This document shows positions 40,954 to 49,383 of a stretch of 64,000 bases of DNA, piece by piece. Origin of the DNA: Clavibacter michiganensis. Its GTDB lineage: Bacteria > Actinomycetota > Actinomycetes > Actinomycetales > Microbacteriaceae. Location: assembly GCF_016907085.1 (NCBI RefSeq), contig NZ_JAFBBJ010000001.1, positions 558,001-622,000 of the forward strand, in the 5' to 3' direction. The notes under the pieces are model-generated. The model did not search any database, was not told the origin of the DNA, and saw only the letters and a program-made list of their open reading frames with translations. How positions within the stretch are numbered: the stretch's first letter is position 1; each line of letters starts with the position of its first letter. The translations under genes and the position numbers were made by a program.

Positions 40954-41487
40954 ATGAGGATCCGCCCCGCCGAGCCCCGTGACATCGACGACCTGCTGGA
41001 GATCCGCAACGACGCGATCCTCACCGGCACCGCCCTCTGGACGGAGGAGCCGGTCGACCGCGCCGAGCGCGAGGAGTGGTTCCGGGAGACGACGGAGGCG
41101 GGCGACCCGATCCTCGTGGCCGAGGTCGACGGCGCGTTCGCGGGCTACGGCACCTACGGGCCCTGGCGGCGCATGTCCGGCTACCGCTTCTCCGTGGAGG
41201 ACTCGGTCTACGTCGGGGACGCCTTCCAGGGGCAGGGCATCGGCCGCGCGCTGGTGGAGGCGGTCGTCGAGCACGCGCGGGCGGCCGGGAAGCGCGCCGT
41301 GTTCGCGGACATCGAGGCCGGCAACACGGGATCCATCCGGCTGCACGAGCGGCTCGGCTTCCGGCGGGTGGGGCTGCTGCCCGGCATCGGCTGGAAGTTC
41401 GGCCGGCCGCTCGACCTCGCGATCCTGCACCTGCCGCTGGTCGACGACGACGAGCAGCACGAGGCGGACGGCGACCCGGCGAGCTGA
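40954..41487 (+). CDS. Phosphinothricin/methionine-sulfoximine-type N-acetyltransferase
   Basis: A 177-residue GNAT of the PAT/MnaT/YncA subgroup. The start MRIRPAEPRDIDDLLEIRNDAI is followed by TEEPVDRAEREEWF and SVYVGDAFQGQGIGRALV (acetyl-CoA loop Q-G-x-G-I-G), then GNTGSIRLHERLGF. Relatives acetylate phosphinothricin, methionine sulfoximine or methionine sulfone, detoxifying glutamine synthetase inhibitors. Divergent from the GNAT-UbiA pair (51 bp between starts). A hairpin follows the gene. Confidence 0.87.
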   Translation: MRIRPAEPRDIDDLLEIRNDAILTGTALWTEEPVDRAEREEWFRETTEAGDPILVAEVDGAFAGYGTYGPWRRMSGYRFSVEDSVYVGDAFQGQGIGRALVEAVVEHARAAGKRAVFADIEAGNTGSIRLHERLGFRRVGLLPGIGWKFGRPLDLAILHLPLVDDDEQHEADGDPAS

Positions 41488-41507
41488 TCCCGCGGCGCCA
41501 TCCGCAC

Positions 41508-41536
41508 GGCGGACGATCGAGTGGCGGACGATCGAG
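41508..41536 (+). repeat. 14-bp tandem direct repeat (period 15)
   Basis: GGCGGACGATCGAG occurs at 41508-41521 and again at 41523-41536, just after the acetyltransferase gene. The second copy runs into the terminator stem. Confidence 0.8.
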
Positions 41537-41581
41537 AGGCCCGGCACGGGGCGCGGGAACGCCACGGGTGCCGGGCCTCTC
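41534..41581 (+). terminator. Hairpin terminator after the acetyltransferase gene
   Basis: A perfect 14-bp stem, 41534-41547 with 41568-41581, closes a 20-nt loop. Confidence 0.75.
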
Positions 41582-41810
41582 CGGGGATCACGGTCCTTCG
41601 GGGGACGGGTGATCTCCGTGGTCCGGGAGACGTCCGGTCCGGGGGGAGTGGACGGACGTGCTCGTCGGGTTGCGAGCGCATGGCCCAAGGGGGGGGTAAG
41701 GGCCGTGCGCTCGTGAACGACTCTAGCCGGGTCCTCATTTATGCGGACACAGGAGGATGGCCCCAGAAAGAGGGGCGTGCTCGGCGATGGGGGCGGCGAC
41801 CCCCGTCGGA
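41582..41810. other. Gene-free structured region with G8 run and two further hairpins
   Basis: No open frame here has coding character. It contains a 14-bp stem with one A-C/G-T position (41673-41686 with 41700-41713) around a loop holding eight consecutive G. It also has an A/T-rich patch (about 41735-41752) and a 9-bp hairpin (41785-41793 with 41800-41808) that could terminate the minus-strand gene ending at 41811. It may encode a small RNA or an unusual 3' region; nothing known is recognised. Confidence 0.4.
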
Positions 41811-42254
41811 TCAGTCCTGGGACTCGTCCAGCTCGCGCCATCCGCCCGCGACGACGGCGTCGCGCAGCGCGTGGAACTGGTCGACCGTCAGGCCGTTGCG
41901 GAGCAGGTACGGCTCCACGCCGCCGCGACCGGCCAGCGAGTGCAGCGCCTGGATGACGGGCGCGGGATCCCCGTCGACGGCGTGCTGCGCGGCGTCGCGC
42001 ACGTCGAGCCCGCCCGCCACGAGCGCGAGGGCGACGACGAGGGCGTCCTCGGCCGACGCCGTCCGCGCGTCGTAGCGCTCGGCGGGCGCGCCGGACGCGA
42101 GGCGGTCGGCCGCGTCGGCGACCCGTCCGGTGAGGCGCGCGCCGTCGGCGACCAGCAGGGCGACGAACGCGGAGGCGGGGGCGCCGGCGGCGGGCATGCC
42201 GGTCGCGGACCCGAGACGGTCGGACGCGGGCGATGCGGGAGCGGGGGAGGTCAT
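41811..42254 (-). CDS. Hypothetical alanine-rich protein
   Basis: A 147-residue soluble protein I do not recognise. The first 28 residues are Ala/Ser/Pro-rich and probably disordered. The rest is mostly helical with LVALALVAGGLDVRDAAQHAV and a better-conserved-looking C-terminal block (GGVEPYLLRNGLTVDQFHALRDAVVAGGWREL). That block could be a small helix-turn-helix or a helical hairpin. No cysteines and no membrane segment. A GAAGGG site lies 8 nt before the ATG. It is divergent from cydABDC across a 373-bp region. It could be a regulator of that operon, but nothing in the sequence proves this. Confidence 0.55.
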   Translation of the reverse strand: MTSPAPASPASDRLGSATGMPAAGAPASAFVALLVADGARLTGRVADAADRLASGAPAERYDARTASAEDALVVALALVAGGLDVRDAAQHAVDGDPAPVIQALHSLAGRGGVEPYLLRNGLTVDQFHALRDAVVAGGWRELDESQD

Positions 42255-42627
42255 GGCGGCGGCCCTTCGGTCGACGTGCGCGGTGCGGGTGGGTGCGGTG
42301 CCGGATCCGGGTGCCGACGGATGGTGCGGTGCCGGTGCCGGCCCCGCGCGTGGGCGCACCGGGTCGACGCCGATCCGGGTGCGTGATCCGACCCTCGCCC
42401 GGCCGGGTGAACGCCCGGTGTCGCGCGCGCCGCCGGCCGGCCAACGCGACGCGGCCGGGATCCGCGCGCCGGGCTCGCGCCGATCGTCTACAAGTCGTAG
42501 AATCGTGGCGTCGCGATGGAGCCTCACCCCGCATGATCCGCCCTCCACAGGAAGCGCATCCGGTCGCCATGACACCGCACCCCGTCCCCGCAGACACCCG
42601 CTCCGGCTGCCAGAGCGGTCGCCCCGA
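42255..42627. other. Long intergenic region between the hypothetical gene and cydA
   Basis: These 373 bp have no credible gene. They hold the ribosome site of the minus-strand gene, a GC-rich middle with short G/C tracts, and near 42487-42503 the only clear promoter/operator. After that site about 125 bp remain before the cydA GTG, so the cyd mRNA should have a sizeable leader. Confidence 0.6.
42487..42503. promoter_or_regulatory. TCTAC-N5-GTAGA palindrome overlapping a TAGAAT -10 box
   Basis: TCTAC (42487-42491) and GTAGA (42497-42501) form a perfect dyad around AAGTC. The -10 TAGAAT (42498-42503), one mismatch from TATAAT, overlaps its right arm. No good -35 is seen. The dyad resembles the TACA...TGTA operators of BlaI/CopY-type repressors, so repression of cydABDC by promoter occlusion is likely. 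Confidence 0.55.
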
Positions 42628-44040
42628 GTGAACGAGCTCCTCGACCCGCTCGTCCTCTCCCGCTGGCAGTTCGGCCTCACGACCGTCTACCACTTCCTCT
42701 TCGTGCCGCTCACGATCGGCATGGCCTTCGTCTGCGCGCTCTACCAGACGGCGTGGGTCCGCACGGGCAAGCAGCACTACCTGCGGCTCACGCGGTTCTT
42801 CGGGAGGATCTTCCTCATCAACTTCGCGATGGGCACCGTCACCGGCATCGTGCAGGAGTTCCAGTTCGGCATGAACTGGTCGGAGTACTCCCGCTTCGTC
42901 GGCGACGTGTTCGGCGCCCCGCTCGCGCTCGAGGGCCTGCTGGCGTTCTTCCTCGAGGCGTCGTTCATCGGCGTCTGGATCTTCGGCTGGGACAAGCTGC
43001 CGAAGAAGCTGCACCTCGCGTCGATCTGGGTGGTCTCGATCGCGTCGATCCTGTCGGCCTACTTCATCCTCGCGGCCAACGCGTTCATGCAGAACCCGGT
43101 GGGCTACCGCATCGACGAGGCCAGGGGACGCGCGGAGCTCACCGACATCTGGGCGCTCCTCACCAACAAGGTCGCCCTCGCCGCCTTCCCGCACACGATC
43201 TTCGCGGCCTTCATGTGCGCCGCCGCCGTGATCATCTCGGTCGCGGCCTGGCACCTGTCCCGCAACCAGCACCTCGAGACGATGATGCCGGCCCTGCGCT
43301 TCGGCATGTGGTTCATGGTCGTCTCCGGCGCGCTCACGATCCTCTCCGGCGACCAGCTCGGCCTCGCCATGGTGCAGACGCAGCCCATGAAGATGGCGGC
43401 CGCCGAGGCGCACTACGACACGTCGTCCGGCGCCGCCGCCTCGTTCTCCCTCTTCACGTGGGGCACGCCCGACGGGTCGAGCGAGCTGTTCTCCATCCGG
43501 ATCCCGTACCTGCTGTCGTTCCTCTCCACGCACACGCTCGACGGCACGGTGCAGGGGATCAACGACCTGCAAGCGCAGTACGTGGCCAGCTACGGCCCCG
43601 GCGACTACACGCCCACCATCTGGGTCACCTACTGGGCGTTCCGCTGGATGATGGGCTTCGGCATGGCGGCCATCGGCGTCGCGGTCGCGGGCCTCTGGTT
43701 CACCCGCCGCGGCCGGGCCATCACGCGTCCGTGGATATGGAAGGTCGCCATCTGGGCCGCCCCGCTGCCGCTGCTCGCCATGACCGTCGGCTGGATCTTC
43801 ACGGAGATGGGCCGCCAGCCATGGATCGTGTTCAGCCTGCTGCAGACCTCGTCCGCGGTCTCGCCGAACGTCACCGGGATCCAGGTGCTCCTCTCGCTCG
43901 TCGCGTTCACCGTGGTCTACGGGTCGCTCGCGGTGGTCGAGTTCCGCCTCATCCTGAAGGCGGCGCAGAAGGGGCCCGAGGCCGAGCAGGAGCCGGACCC
44001 CGTCACGGGCGAGGTCGTGCGGGAAGCGAGCGTGTACTGA
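42628..44040 (+). CDS. cydA: Cytochrome bd ubiquinol/menaquinol oxidase subunit I
   Basis: A 470-residue membrane subunit carrying the three hemes of the bd-type oxidase, which oxidises quinol and reduces O2 to water with high affinity. His22 (in TVYHFLFVPLT) and His189 (FPHTIF) correspond to the E. coli heme ligands His19 and His186. G-R-Q-P-W lies in TEMGRQPW. The quinol loop is short, as in other Gram-positives. The GTG start is the first codon before NELLDPLVLSRWQFG, the conserved N-terminus. No good ribosome site is visible. Its stop overlaps the cydB ATG by one base. First gene of cydABDC. Confidence 0.96.
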   Translation: MNELLDPLVLSRWQFGLTTVYHFLFVPLTIGMAFVCALYQTAWVRTGKQHYLRLTRFFGRIFLINFAMGTVTGIVQEFQFGMNWSEYSRFVGDVFGAPLALEGLLAFFLEASFIGVWIFGWDKLPKKLHLASIWVVSIASILSAYFILAANAFMQNPVGYRIDEARGRAELTDIWALLTNKVALAAFPHTIFAAFMCAAAVIISVAAWHLSRNQHLETMMPALRFGMWFMVVSGALTILSGDQLGLAMVQTQPMKMAAAEAHYDTSSGAAASFSLFTWGTPDGSSELFSIRIPYLLSFLSTHTLDGTVQGINDLQAQYVASYGPGDYTPTIWVTYWAFRWMMGFGMAAIGVAVAGLWFTRRGRAITRPWIWKVAIWAAPLPLLAMTVGWIFTEMGRQPWIVFSLLQTSSAVSPNVTGIQVLLSLVAFTVVYGSLAVVEFRLILKAAQKGPEAEQEPDPVTGEVVREASVY

Positions 44041-45044
44041 TGGACCTCCCCACCATCTGGTTCGGCGTCATCGCCTTCCTCTTCGTCGGCTACTTCGTGC
44101 TCGACGGCTTCGACTTCGGCGTGGGGATGAGCCTGCCGTTCCTCGCGAAGGACGACACCGACCGCCGCGTCCTCATCAACACCATCGGGCCGGTCTGGGA
44201 CCTCAACGAGACGTGGCTCATCGTCGCGGGCGCCGCGCTCTTCGCGGCGTTCCCCGAGTGGTACGCGACGATGTTCAGCGGGTTCTACCTGCTGCTCGTC
44301 GCGATCCTCATCACGCTGATCCTCCGCGGCGTCTCGTTCGAGTTCCGGCACCAGGGGGCGTCCGACCGGTGGCGCGGGTGGTTCGACGCGATGATCGTCG
44401 TGGGCTCGGTCGTGCCGTCGTTCCTCTGGGGCGTCGTGTTCGCGAACGTTGTGCGCGGCGTGCCGATGGACCGGAACCACGACTACATGGGATCCACGCT
44501 CGACCTGCTGAACCCGTACGCGCTCCTCGGCGGGCTCACGACGCTGTCGCTGTTCCTCGTCAACGGCCTGCAGTTCGCGGCGCTCAAGACCGACGGTCCC
44601 ATCCGCGCCCGCGCCCGCCTGCTCTCCCTGCGCGTGGGAGCCGTCACCATCGTGGTCGCGGCGGCGTTCCTCGTCTGGACGACGCTCGCGCACGGGTCGG
44701 CGCTGTCGGGGCTCGTCTCCGCTCTCGCGGCCGTCGCGCTCGTCGGCTCGTACCTCGCGAACGCGCGGGGTCGCGAGCGTTGGGCGTTCGGGCTGCTCGC
44801 CGCCACCATCGCCCTCGCGGTCGCCAGCCTCTTCACGGCGCTGCACCCGTACGTGATGCCGGCGTCGAACGATCCGGCGTTCGGCCTCACGCTCGAGAAC
44901 GCGTCGTCGTCGCCGTACACGCTCACGATCATGACGTGGGCTGCCGGGTTCGCGCTGCCGCTGATCCTCGCGTACCAGGCGTGGACGTACTGGGTGTTCC
45001 GGAAGCGCATCACGCGCGCCGTGATCGCCCAGGCCGCGCACTAG
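44040..45044 (+). CDS. cydB: Cytochrome bd oxidase subunit II
   Basis: A 334-residue subunit with about eight to nine helices. The N-terminus (IWFGVIAFLFVGYFVLDGFDFGVG) and GPVWDLNETWLI are characteristic. It pairs with CydA and stabilises the heme-containing subunit. Its ATG overlaps the cydA stop (TGATG), ensuring equal synthesis. Seven bases separate it from cydD, which continues the operon. Confidence 0.96.
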   Translation: MDLPTIWFGVIAFLFVGYFVLDGFDFGVGMSLPFLAKDDTDRRVLINTIGPVWDLNETWLIVAGAALFAAFPEWYATMFSGFYLLLVAILITLILRGVSFEFRHQGASDRWRGWFDAMIVVGSVVPSFLWGVVFANVVRGVPMDRNHDYMGSTLDLLNPYALLGGLTTLSLFLVNGLQFAALKTDGPIRARARLLSLRVGAVTIVVAAAFLVWTTLAHGSALSGLVSALAAVALVGSYLANARGRERWAFGLLAATIALAVASLFTALHPYVMPASNDPAFGLTLENASSSPYTLTIMTWAAGFALPLILAYQAWTYWVFRKRITRAVIAQAAH

Positions 45045-45051
45045 GGGCGCC

Positions 45052-46803
45052 GTGAAGCCCCTGGATCCGCGGCTGCTGCGGCACTCCGCGTCCGCCCGCA
45101 CGATGCTCGCCGTCGGCGCCCTGGTCGGCGTCGTGCAGACCGCGGCGCTCGTCGCCTTCTGCTGGTCGCTCACGCAGCTCGTCGTGCGGGCGATCGCCGG
45201 CGCGCAGGAGTCCGAGCTCCTGCCCGTGCTCGCGCTCGCGATCGGATCCGCCGTCGTGCGCGGCGCCGCGGCCTGGCTCCTGGACGTCGCCGGCGCGCGC
45301 GGTGCCGCGCAGGTCACCGCCGAGCTGCGCCGGCGCGCGCTCCGGGCGATCGCCGACCTCGGCCCCGCCTGGACCGCGGCACGCAGCCGCGGGCGCCTCG
45401 CGACGATCGTCGGCCCCGGGCTCGACGCGCTCGACCCCTACTTCGCGCGCTACGTGCCCCAGCTGATCCTCACGGCGCTCGCGACGCCGATCGTCGTGGT
45501 GGTGCTCTTCCTGTCCGACCCGCTGACGGGCGTCACCGTGCTCGTGACGCTGCCCGTCATCCCGGTGTTCATGGTGCTCGTCGGCTGGGCCACCCAGGAG
45601 GTGCAGCGGCGGCAGTGGTCGCGCCTCACGGAGCTCGCGTCGGGCTTCCTCGACGTGGTCGACGGGCTGTCCACGCTCCTGGTCTTCGGACGGGCCCGAC
45701 GGCAGACCGCGCGCATCCGCCGGGTGACGGAGGAGTACCGCGTCGAGACCATGCGCGTGCTCCGGATCTCGTTCCTCTCCGGCTTCGTGCTCGAGCTCGC
45801 GGCGTCGCTGTCGGTCGCGCTCGTGGCGGTGTCGGTGGGCGTGCGCCTCATCGGCGGGCAGCTGGACCTCGGGGTGGGCCTCTTCGTGCTGCTGCTCGCG
45901 CCCGAGGCGTTCCTGCCGATCCGGCAGGTGGGCGTGCAGTTCCACGCCGCCGCCGAGGGGGTCGCGGCCGCCGACGACGTGCTCGGGATCCTCGAGGAGG
46001 AGCGCGCGACGCGCGCCGCTCCGGGCGTCCGGGCAGGGACGGCTGCCGCGACGGGTCCCGCGGGCGACGCGCTCGTGGTCCGCGACCTGTCCGTCTCCCG
46101 CGGCGACCGTCCCGTGCTGGCGGAGCTCCACGCGACCTTCCCGCGCGGCCGCGTCACGGCCGTCACCGGGCCGAGCGGCGTCGGCAAGTCCTCGCTCCTC
46201 GAGGTGATCCTCGGGCAGCTGCCCGCGCGCGGGGCCGTCGGCTGGATCGACGACGACGCGTCCTCCCCGCGTCCGCCGGCCACCACGGAGATCGCGTGGG
46301 CGGGACAGCGGCCGGGGCTCGTCGCGGGGACGGTGCGCGAGAACGTGGCTCTGGGCGTCGCTCATCCCGACGACGCGCTCGTCCGACGCGCGCTCGCGCT
46401 CGCGGCGGCCGACGGCGTCGACCCCGACCTCGTCCTCGGCGTCGGCGGGCAGGGGCTCTCGGGCGGGCAGGCGCAGCGGGTCGCCGTCGCGCGCGCCGTG
46501 CACCGTGCGCTCGCCCTCGACTGCCCGCTCGTCCTCCTCGACGAGCCGAGCTCCGCGCTCGACGCCGCGACCGAGGAACGGCTCGCCGCGGGGATCCGCG
46601 TGCTCGCCGACCAGGGGCGCGCGGTCGTGGTCGTCACCCACCGCGGCGCGCTCGTGCGGGCCGCGGACGCGGAGCTGCGGCTGGGCGGGGCATCAGGCGA
46701 GGACGGAGCACCGGGTGCCGTCGCATCGCCGGTCGGCGCCGGCCGCGTCGCTCCCGCCCGCGTCACCCCGGAGCCCGCCTGGCGCGCGCAGGTGGCGCCG
46801 TGA
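45052..46803 (+). CDS. cydD: ABC exporter CydD, cytochrome bd assembly
   Basis: A 583-residue half-transporter with an N-terminal six-helix membrane domain (about 20-320) and a nucleotide-binding domain: Walker A GPSGVGKSS (Lys379), signature LSGGQAQR, Walker B LVLLDEPSSALD. CydD and CydC form a heterodimer needed for bd oxidase assembly. It has been reported to move thiols such as cysteine or glutathione, or heme. Assignment to CydD (first of the pair) follows gene order and stronger similarity at TRPGLV/AGTVRENV. The GTG start is 7 bp after cydB; the end overlaps cydC (GTGA). Confidence 0.93.
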   Translation: MKPLDPRLLRHSASARTMLAVGALVGVVQTAALVAFCWSLTQLVVRAIAGAQESELLPVLALAIGSAVVRGAAAWLLDVAGARGAAQVTAELRRRALRAIADLGPAWTAARSRGRLATIVGPGLDALDPYFARYVPQLILTALATPIVVVVLFLSDPLTGVTVLVTLPVIPVFMVLVGWATQEVQRRQWSRLTELASGFLDVVDGLSTLLVFGRARRQTARIRRVTEEYRVETMRVLRISFLSGFVLELAASLSVALVAVSVGVRLIGGQLDLGVGLFVLLLAPEAFLPIRQVGVQFHAAAEGVAAADDVLGILEEERATRAAPGVRAGTAAATGPAGDALVVRDLSVSRGDRPVLAELHATFPRGRVTAVTGPSGVGKSSLLEVILGQLPARGAVGWIDDDASSPRPPATTEIAWAGQRPGLVAGTVRENVALGVAHPDDALVRRALALAAADGVDPDLVLGVGGQGLSGGQAQRVAVARAVHRALALDCPLVLLDEPSSALDAATEERLAAGIRVLADQGRAVVVVTHRGALVRAADAELRLGGASGEDGAPGAVASPVGAGRVAPARVTPEPAWRAQVAP

Positions 46804-48485
46804 ACCGCGACGACGTCCTCCGGCTCGCGCAGCCGCCGGCGCGCCGCGCGCTGCCCGGTCTCCTCGCGGGCCTCGCGAGCGCCACCGGCGCGGTCGCGCT
46901 CCTCGCGACCTCGGCCTGGCTCATCACGCGCGCGTCCGAGCAGCCGCCGATCCTGTTCCTCGGCATGGCGATCGTCGGGGTCCGCGCCTTCGCGCTCGGG
47001 CGCGCCGCGTTCCGCTACCTCGAGCGCATCACGAGCCACGACGCGGCGTTCCGCGCCCTGGCGACGCTGCGCGTGGGCGTCTTCGAGCGCCTCCTCCCGT
47101 TCGCGCCCGCCGGCCTCCGTGACACGCGCCGCGGCGACCTCCTCACCCGGCTCGTGGGCGACGTCGACCGGCTCCAGGACCTCCCGCTGCGCGTGGTGCA
47201 GCCGCTCGCGGTGTCGGTGCTCGTGCAGGCGGCGAGCGTCGCCGTCGTGTCGGCGGTGATGCCCGCGGCGGGGATCGCGCTCGCCGTCGTGCTCGTGGTC
47301 GCGCTCGCCGTCGGGATCGGCGCGACCACCGCGCTCGCCGGGCACGCCGAGACGCGGATCGCGCCGCTCCGCGCGCGGCTGCAGGACCTCGTGCTCGACC
47401 TCGTCGGCGGCCTCGACGTGCTGACCGCGTTCGGGGCCGTGGACGCGCGTCTCGCCGCGATCGACCGGGCCGCGACCGACCTGCGGCGCGCGCAGCTGCG
47501 CAGCGCCGCAGCGGCGGGCGTCACCACGGGCGTCGTGCTCGCCGGCACGGGCGCGGTCGCCGGCTGGACCGTGCTGCAGGGCGCGCCGGGGCTCGCGTCC
47601 GGCGCGCTGGATCCCGCCTGGCTCGCGCTGGCCGCGCTCGTGCCGCTCGCGTTGGTCGAGCAGGCCACGGCCGTGCCGCTCGCGGTCCAGGCGTGGCGGC
47701 GCGTGCGCACGAGCGCGGAGCGCGTGGCCCGCGTCGTGCCGGCGACGGTGCCCGACGAGATCCCGCGGGAGCCGGCCGACGCCGACGCCGAGCCCGTCCC
47801 CGCCGCGGCGCCCGCGGGCACGACGCTCGAGGTGCGGGACCTCGTCGCGCGCTGGCCGGGAGCCGACGAGGACGCCCTCGCGCCCGTGTCGCTGGTGGTG
47901 CGGCCGGGGGAGACGGTCGTCGTTATCGGCCCGAGCGGATCCGGGAAGTCCTCGCTCGCGGCCGCCCTCGCCCGCTTCCTCGAGTCGCGCGGCGCCTACG
48001 AGCTGGACGGCCGGGACGCGCGGTCGATGGCGCCGTCGGCCGTGCGGAGGATCGTGGGCGTCTGCGAGCAGGCGCCGCACCTCTTCGACGCGAGCATCCG
48101 GCAGAACCTGCTCTTCGCGCGCGAGGACGCGACCGACGACGAGCTCGTGGGCGTCCTCGCGCGCGTGGGTCTCGCCGGCTGGACGGCCGAGCGGGGCGGC
48201 CTCGACGCGCGCGTCGGCGACCGCGGAGCCCTCGTCTCCGGCGGGCAGGCCCAGCGGATCGCCCTGGCACGCGCTCTGCTCGCCGACTTCCCGGTGCTCG
48301 TCCTCGACGAGCCGACGGCCGACGTGGACGCGGATCAGGCTCGCGCCGTCCTGCGCGACGTGCTCACGGCCGCGCGCGATCGTGGGCGCGGGGTGCTCCT
48401 GCTCACGCACACGGAGGTGCCGGGCGACCTCGTCGACCGGACGGTCGAGCTGCGGGTCGCCGGCGACGGCGTCCGGACGGGCTGA
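46800..48485 (+). CDS. cydC: ABC exporter CydC, cytochrome bd assembly
   Basis: A 561-residue partner of CydD. Membrane domain about 20-300 with LLATSAWLITRASEQPPILFLGMAIVGVRAFALGRAAFRYLER, the CydC fingerprint. The nucleotide domain has Walker A GPSGSGKSS (Lys383), VSGGQAQRIALARAL and LVLDEPTADVD. The GTG lies in the cydD stop region. It completes the cydABDC operon, and its end faces the convergent pabC gene with 26 bp between and no clear hairpin. Complete catalytic motifs in both halves suggest a working heterodimer. Confidence 0.95.
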   Translation: MNRDDVLRLAQPPARRALPGLLAGLASATGAVALLATSAWLITRASEQPPILFLGMAIVGVRAFALGRAAFRYLERITSHDAAFRALATLRVGVFERLLPFAPAGLRDTRRGDLLTRLVGDVDRLQDLPLRVVQPLAVSVLVQAASVAVVSAVMPAAGIALAVVLVVALAVGIGATTALAGHAETRIAPLRARLQDLVLDLVGGLDVLTAFGAVDARLAAIDRAATDLRRAQLRSAAAAGVTTGVVLAGTGAVAGWTVLQGAPGLASGALDPAWLALAALVPLALVEQATAVPLAVQAWRRVRTSAERVARVVPATVPDEIPREPADADAEPVPAAAPAGTTLEVRDLVARWPGADEDALAPVSLVVRPGETVVVIGPSGSGKSSLAAALARFLESRGAYELDGRDARSMAPSAVRRIVGVCEQAPHLFDASIRQNLLFAREDATDDELVGVLARVGLAGWTAERGGLDARVGDRGALVSGGQAQRIALARALLADFPVLVLDEPTADVDADQARAVLRDVLTAARDRGRGVLLLTHTEVPGDLVDRTVELRVAGDGVRTG

Positions 48486-48511
48486 CGCGCCGGCCAGTCG
48501 TCGCGCCGTCG

Positions 48512-49330
48512 TCAGGCCGCGGGCAGCTCGCGCCGCAGCGCGTCGAGGCGCGTGCGCCAGGCGCGCACCCGGCCGGGCTCGGCCGCGACGGCGGGGCCGT
48601 CGATCCAGCCGCGCACCAGGCGGATCCCGTGCAGCGCGCTGACGGCCCACACCTCGCGGCCGTCGAGGTCGGCGGGCCGCGCCCGCTCGTGCAGCACGTC
48701 GACGCCGAGGGCCGTGGACAGCGCGACGATGCTGCGCTCGGTGACGCTCGGGATCCGGGGCACGTCGCCCTCGACGACCGCGAGGGCGTCGCCGTGCCAC
48801 CACAGGATCGCGCTGTAGGCGCCCTCCACGATCGTGCCGTCGTCCGCGAGGATCACGGCCTCGCCCGCGCCGTACCGGGACGCGCGGCTGCGCAGGGCGC
48901 CGAGCGCGTGGAGGTCCGGTCCCTTGACGCGCGGCATCGTTCGCGGGTCCGGCCCGTCGTGGTCGCGGAGCACCACCGACGCCGTGCGCTCCGGTGCGGG
49001 CCGGATGAGGAGCCGCGCGACGTCGCCGTCCGGCCCGCGGAGCGCCTCCACGCGCGGGAACCACGCGCCGTCGCGCGGCAGCGCCGCCACGGCGGCGTCG
49101 AGGAAGGCCGCGGGATCCGGCACGGCAGCGGACTGCAGCCGCAGCGACGCGAGGAACCGCTGGCGATGGACGTCGAGCGCGAGCACGCGGCCCCCGTCGA
49201 CGAGGAACGAGTCGGCCGCGAGCACCCGGTGGCCGGCGGGCCGCGCCTCCTCGACCCCTCCACCGGCCGGATCCGCGGTGCCCGCCGCCCAGCCCGCCGC
49301 GGTCCACCGGAGGCTCGTCTCGGAACTCAT
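48512..49330 (-). CDS. pabC: Aminodeoxychorismate lyase (class IV aminotransferase)
   Basis: A 272-residue PLP enzyme of fold-type IV. The lysine that binds PLP lies in RVKGPDL, followed by the EGAYSAILW block with the Glu/PLP contact and the IPSVTERSIVAL motif near the phosphate site. PabC removes pyruvate from 4-amino-4-deoxychorismate to give p-aminobenzoate for folate. It is divergent from pabB (53 bp between starts), which makes PabC more likely than a branched-chain or D-amino acid aminotransferase. TAGCCT 7 nt upstream supports the ATG at 49330; an ATG three codons earlier exists. Confidence 0.85.
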   Translation of the reverse strand: MSSETSLRWTAAGWAAGTADPAGGGVEEARPAGHRVLAADSFLVDGGRVLALDVHRQRFLASLRLQSAAVPDPAAFLDAAVAALPRDGAWFPRVEALRGPDGDVARLLIRPAPERTASVVLRDHDGPDPRTMPRVKGPDLHALGALRSRASRYGAGEAVILADDGTIVEGAYSAILWWHGDALAVVEGDVPRIPSVTERSIVALSTALGVDVLHERARPADLDGREVWAVSALHGIRLVRGWIDGPAVAAEPGRVRAWRTRLDALRRELPAA

Positions 49331-49337
49331 ACCCTTG

Positions 49338-49343
49338 AGGCTA
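49338..49343 (-). promoter_or_regulatory. -10 hexamer TAGCCT before pabC
   Basis: Minus-strand TAGCCT lies 7 nt before the pabC ATG, nearly the leaderless spacing. Confidence 0.4.
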
Positions 49344-49383
49344 GGCGGCCGCCGGGTGCGCTCACGACACCGGGAGGCCGACC

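Noticed and set aside
41673..41713. A tRNA or tmRNA-like structure
   Set aside because: One long stem with a G-run loop, but no cloverleaf arms, no T-loop GTTCRANY and no CCA end.
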